From the NCBI GenBank assembly GCA_002238555.1, contig MPMO01000013.1, forward strand, positions 28,377-92,376: a DNA stretch of 64,000 nucleotides. Reading direction: 5' to 3'. Numbering within the stretch: the first letter of the stretch is position 1; every line of letters begins with the position of its first letter. The notes beneath the pieces are model-generated. The model made no database searches. It was given only the letters and a program-made list of their open reading frames with translations, and was not told the DNA's origin. Positions 62,632 through 64,000 of the stretch are shown in pieces. This stretch comes from Caldilineaceae bacterium bin34. Lineage in GTDB: Bacteria > Chloroflexota > Anaerolineae > Caldilineales > Caldilineaceae. The translations under genes were made by a program, and so were the position numbers.

Positions 62632-63771
62632 ATGAAGATCACAGGCATCGAGTCGTTCCGCGTCTGGAACGGCAGCCGAAATTTCCTATTCGTAGTGGTC
62701 GACACGGATGAGGGCATCTCGGGCATCGGCGAGGCCGGCATCACCAGCCGCGAACTGGCGGTGGAAGGGGCCGTCCGGCATTTCGACCAGGTGCTGAAGG
62801 GACAGGATCCGATGCGGATCGAGCACCTGTGGCAGTTGATGTTTCGGGGCGGGTTCTTCCCTGCCCAACGCATTGTGTCGGCCGCGATTTCCGCGATTGA
62901 CATCGCGCTGTGGGACATCAAGGGCAAGGCCCTTGGCGTACCGGTCTACGACCTGCTCGGCGGCCGGGTAAGGGACAGTGTGGTCTGCTATCCCCACAAT
63001 GCCGGTCACTCGATGGACATCGAACCCTTGGTCGAGTCATGTCTGAAGACCAAGGAAGAGGGTTGGAAGTTCATCCGGTGGGGCTTGCCCTCGGACGGTG
63101 GCATCCTGGAACCAAGGCAGTCGGTTCTGGCGGCGATCGCCCAGGCCCAGGCGGTCAGGGAAGCGGTGGGCGACGATATCGAAATGTGCTTCGATGTCCA
63201 CACGCGTCTGGACCTGCCGGACACACTTTGGTTGTGCAAGGAGTTCGAGCCCCTGCACCCGTTCTTCGTGGAGGATCCGCTGCGCGCCGAGAACCAGGAC
63301 TCCTTCAAGACGCTTCGGCCCCGCACGTCGGTGCCACTGGCGGCGGGAGAGCACTTCTCGTCCAAGTGGGAGTTTCGGCAGATGATCGAAGAGGAGTGGA
63401 TCGACTACGCGCGCATCGACCTGTGCATCGTGGGCGGCTTGACCGAAGCGCGCAAGATCGCCGGCTGGTGCGAAACTCACTACATCAAGCTGGCCCTGCA
63501 CAACCCGCTCGGTCCGGTGTCTTCCATGGCCTGTCTGCATCTGAACCTCGCCACCAGCAACTTTGGGGTTCAGGAACAGCCGGCCAAACCCGGAACGTTC
63601 CTGACCGATGTCTGTCGGGGGCAACCCGAATGGAAGGACGGATCGCTGTTGCCGCCGGAGGGTCCGGGCCTGGGAATCGAATTCGATCGGGAACTGGCTC
63701 GCAGTACTCCGGCGCAGGAACGGGAAATGCCTCAGCTACGGCGTCTTGATGGTTCGTTTACCAATTGGTAG
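62632..63771 (+). CDS. Enolase-superfamily dehydratase, mannonate/galactonate dehydratase-like
   Basis: The protein has 379 residues. The pattern fits the ManD/GalD group: D and H in CFDVHTRLD, E in FFVEDPLRAEN, E-H in AAGEHFSSK, D in RIDLCIVGG and H in ALHNPLGP. The residue usually lysine at the second strand is arginine (FIRWG), as in part of the ManD group. It would dehydrate an aldonic acid. It is co-transcribed with the DegT-family gene. Confidence 0.9.
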   Translation: MKITGIESFRVWNGSRNFLFVVVDTDEGISGIGEAGITSRELAVEGAVRHFDQVLKGQDPMRIEHLWQLMFRGGFFPAQRIVSAAISAIDIALWDIKGKALGVPVYDLLGGRVRDSVVCYPHNAGHSMDIEPLVESCLKTKEEGWKFIRWGLPSDGGILEPRQSVLAAIAQAQAVREAVGDDIEMCFDVHTRLDLPDTLWLCKEFEPLHPFFVEDPLRAENQDSFKTLRPRTSVPLAAGEHFSSKWEFRQMIEEEWIDYARIDLCIVGGLTEARKIAGWCETHYIKLALHNPLGPVSSMACLHLNLATSNFGVQEQPAKPGTFLTDVCRGQPEWKDGSLLPPEGPGLGIEFDRELARSTPAQEREMPQLRRLDGSFTNW

Positions 63772-63890
63772 GAGGTGACGCGCGGGTTCAGCGCCGCAAT
63801 GCTCCGCAACAACCATGGCGGATGCCGCCAGGCACCACAGGATTGCTCCGGTCGAAACTTTGGGACGGCTCTGATACCAATCCAGCATGA

Positions 63891-64000
63891 TTAGGATGCT
63901 TGGGTATCGGCGGGCAGGGCCGTCAGGGTGTCCCGGATCCAGCGCCAGCCGCACAGTTGCTTGATCCGCGCCGGGTCCGCCTGCCAGGCCCTCAGGATCG
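63891..64000 (-). CDS. C-terminal end of an unidentified protein, runs out of window
   Basis: On the minus strand a frame enters from beyond the window and ends at TAA 63891-63893. The visible 35 residues (ILRAWQADPARIKQLCGWRW and following) are not enough to identify it. The Trp/Arg-rich end would suit a transposase or a DNA-binding protein. It converges with the enolase-superfamily gene at 63771. Confidence 0.45.
   Translation of the reverse strand, partial: ILRAWQADPARIKQLCGWRWIRDTLTALPADTQAS

Noticed and set aside
63736..63954. Minus-strand open frame of 72 codons at the window end
   Set aside because: It overlaps the end of the enolase-superfamily gene and is in a different frame from the partial gene that ends at 63891.
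1..64000. Prophage, integrative element, CRISPR array or rRNA/tRNA cluster
   Set aside because: No integrase, structural phage genes, regularly spaced repeats or conserved RNA gene motifs were seen.

Overview
The window is GC-rich bacterial DNA, densely packed with accessory catabolic genes. It carries mainly protein genes in short operons with 4-base or TGATG overlaps, frequent GTG starts, and Tat-type lipoprotein signals. No rRNA, tRNA or CRISPR array was seen. The mix is hydantoinase/oxoprolinase pairs, Gfo/Idh/MocA oxidoreductases, six enolase-superfamily dehydratases, PhyH dioxygenase, sulfatase, sugar ABC transport and a leucine-rich-repeat secreted protein. It resembles large-genome uncultured marine or sponge-associated lineages (SAR202-like Chloroflexota, Poribacteria and similar). 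That placement is an inference and is weak, because only one housekeeping gene (rsmI) is present.

Layout. 1-7542 (+): two tandem HyuA paralogues, an M14 zinc carboxypeptidase and a HyuB. 7717-8712 (-): aldo/keto reductase. 9005-10467: TnpB element A with long terminal inverted repeats, followed by an aldolase pseudogene, an LRR protein (11119-13347) and a malate/lactate dehydrogenase remnant. 13686-20255: a sugar-uptake/oxidation region (Gfo/Idh, solute-binding lipoprotein, Zn-alcohol dehydrogenase, two permeases) that ends in a deletion scar where a second binding-protein gene is fused to an alcohol-dehydrogenase relic. 20744-23040: a lipoprotein and a Uma2-like protein. 23155-23355 and 31997-32290: IS110 relics. 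23508-29937 (-): five-gene operon HyuB, dihydropyrimidinase-like, Gfo/Idh, creatinase-like M24 protein, Gfo/Idh. 30351-31967 (-): SDR and a DUF2306-like membrane protein. 32592-34164: a large hairpin and an unrecognised Tat-exported membrane protein with an HNH-like motif. 34412-39577 (-): aminotransferase, PhyH, L-rhamnonate-dehydratase-like enzyme, alcohol dehydrogenase, potassium channel. 39762-41491: TnpB element B, with inverted repeats and an 8-bp target duplication. 41575-46786 (+): aminotransferase, rsmI, patatin, two MFS transporters. 46828-48878: divergent sarcosine-oxidase-like enzyme and response-regulator-like protein. 49069-63771: five enolase-superfamily proteins with alcohol dehydrogenase, D-aminoacylase, SDR, RraA, sulfatase, methyltransferase and DegT aminotransferase.

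How it fits together. The genes suggest a specialist in unusual small organic compounds: cyclic amides and N-acyl or D-amino acids (Hyu, dihydropyrimidinase, D-aminoacylase, M14, M24), and sugar acids or sulfated sugars (enolases, dehydrogenases, Gfo/Idh, RraA, sulfatase, ABC uptake). The strongest unusual signal is the pair of TnpB-only elements. They are bounded by related long terminal inverted repeats, and one has an 8-bp direct repeat. That is the layout of a DDE-type element rather than of IS605/IS607.
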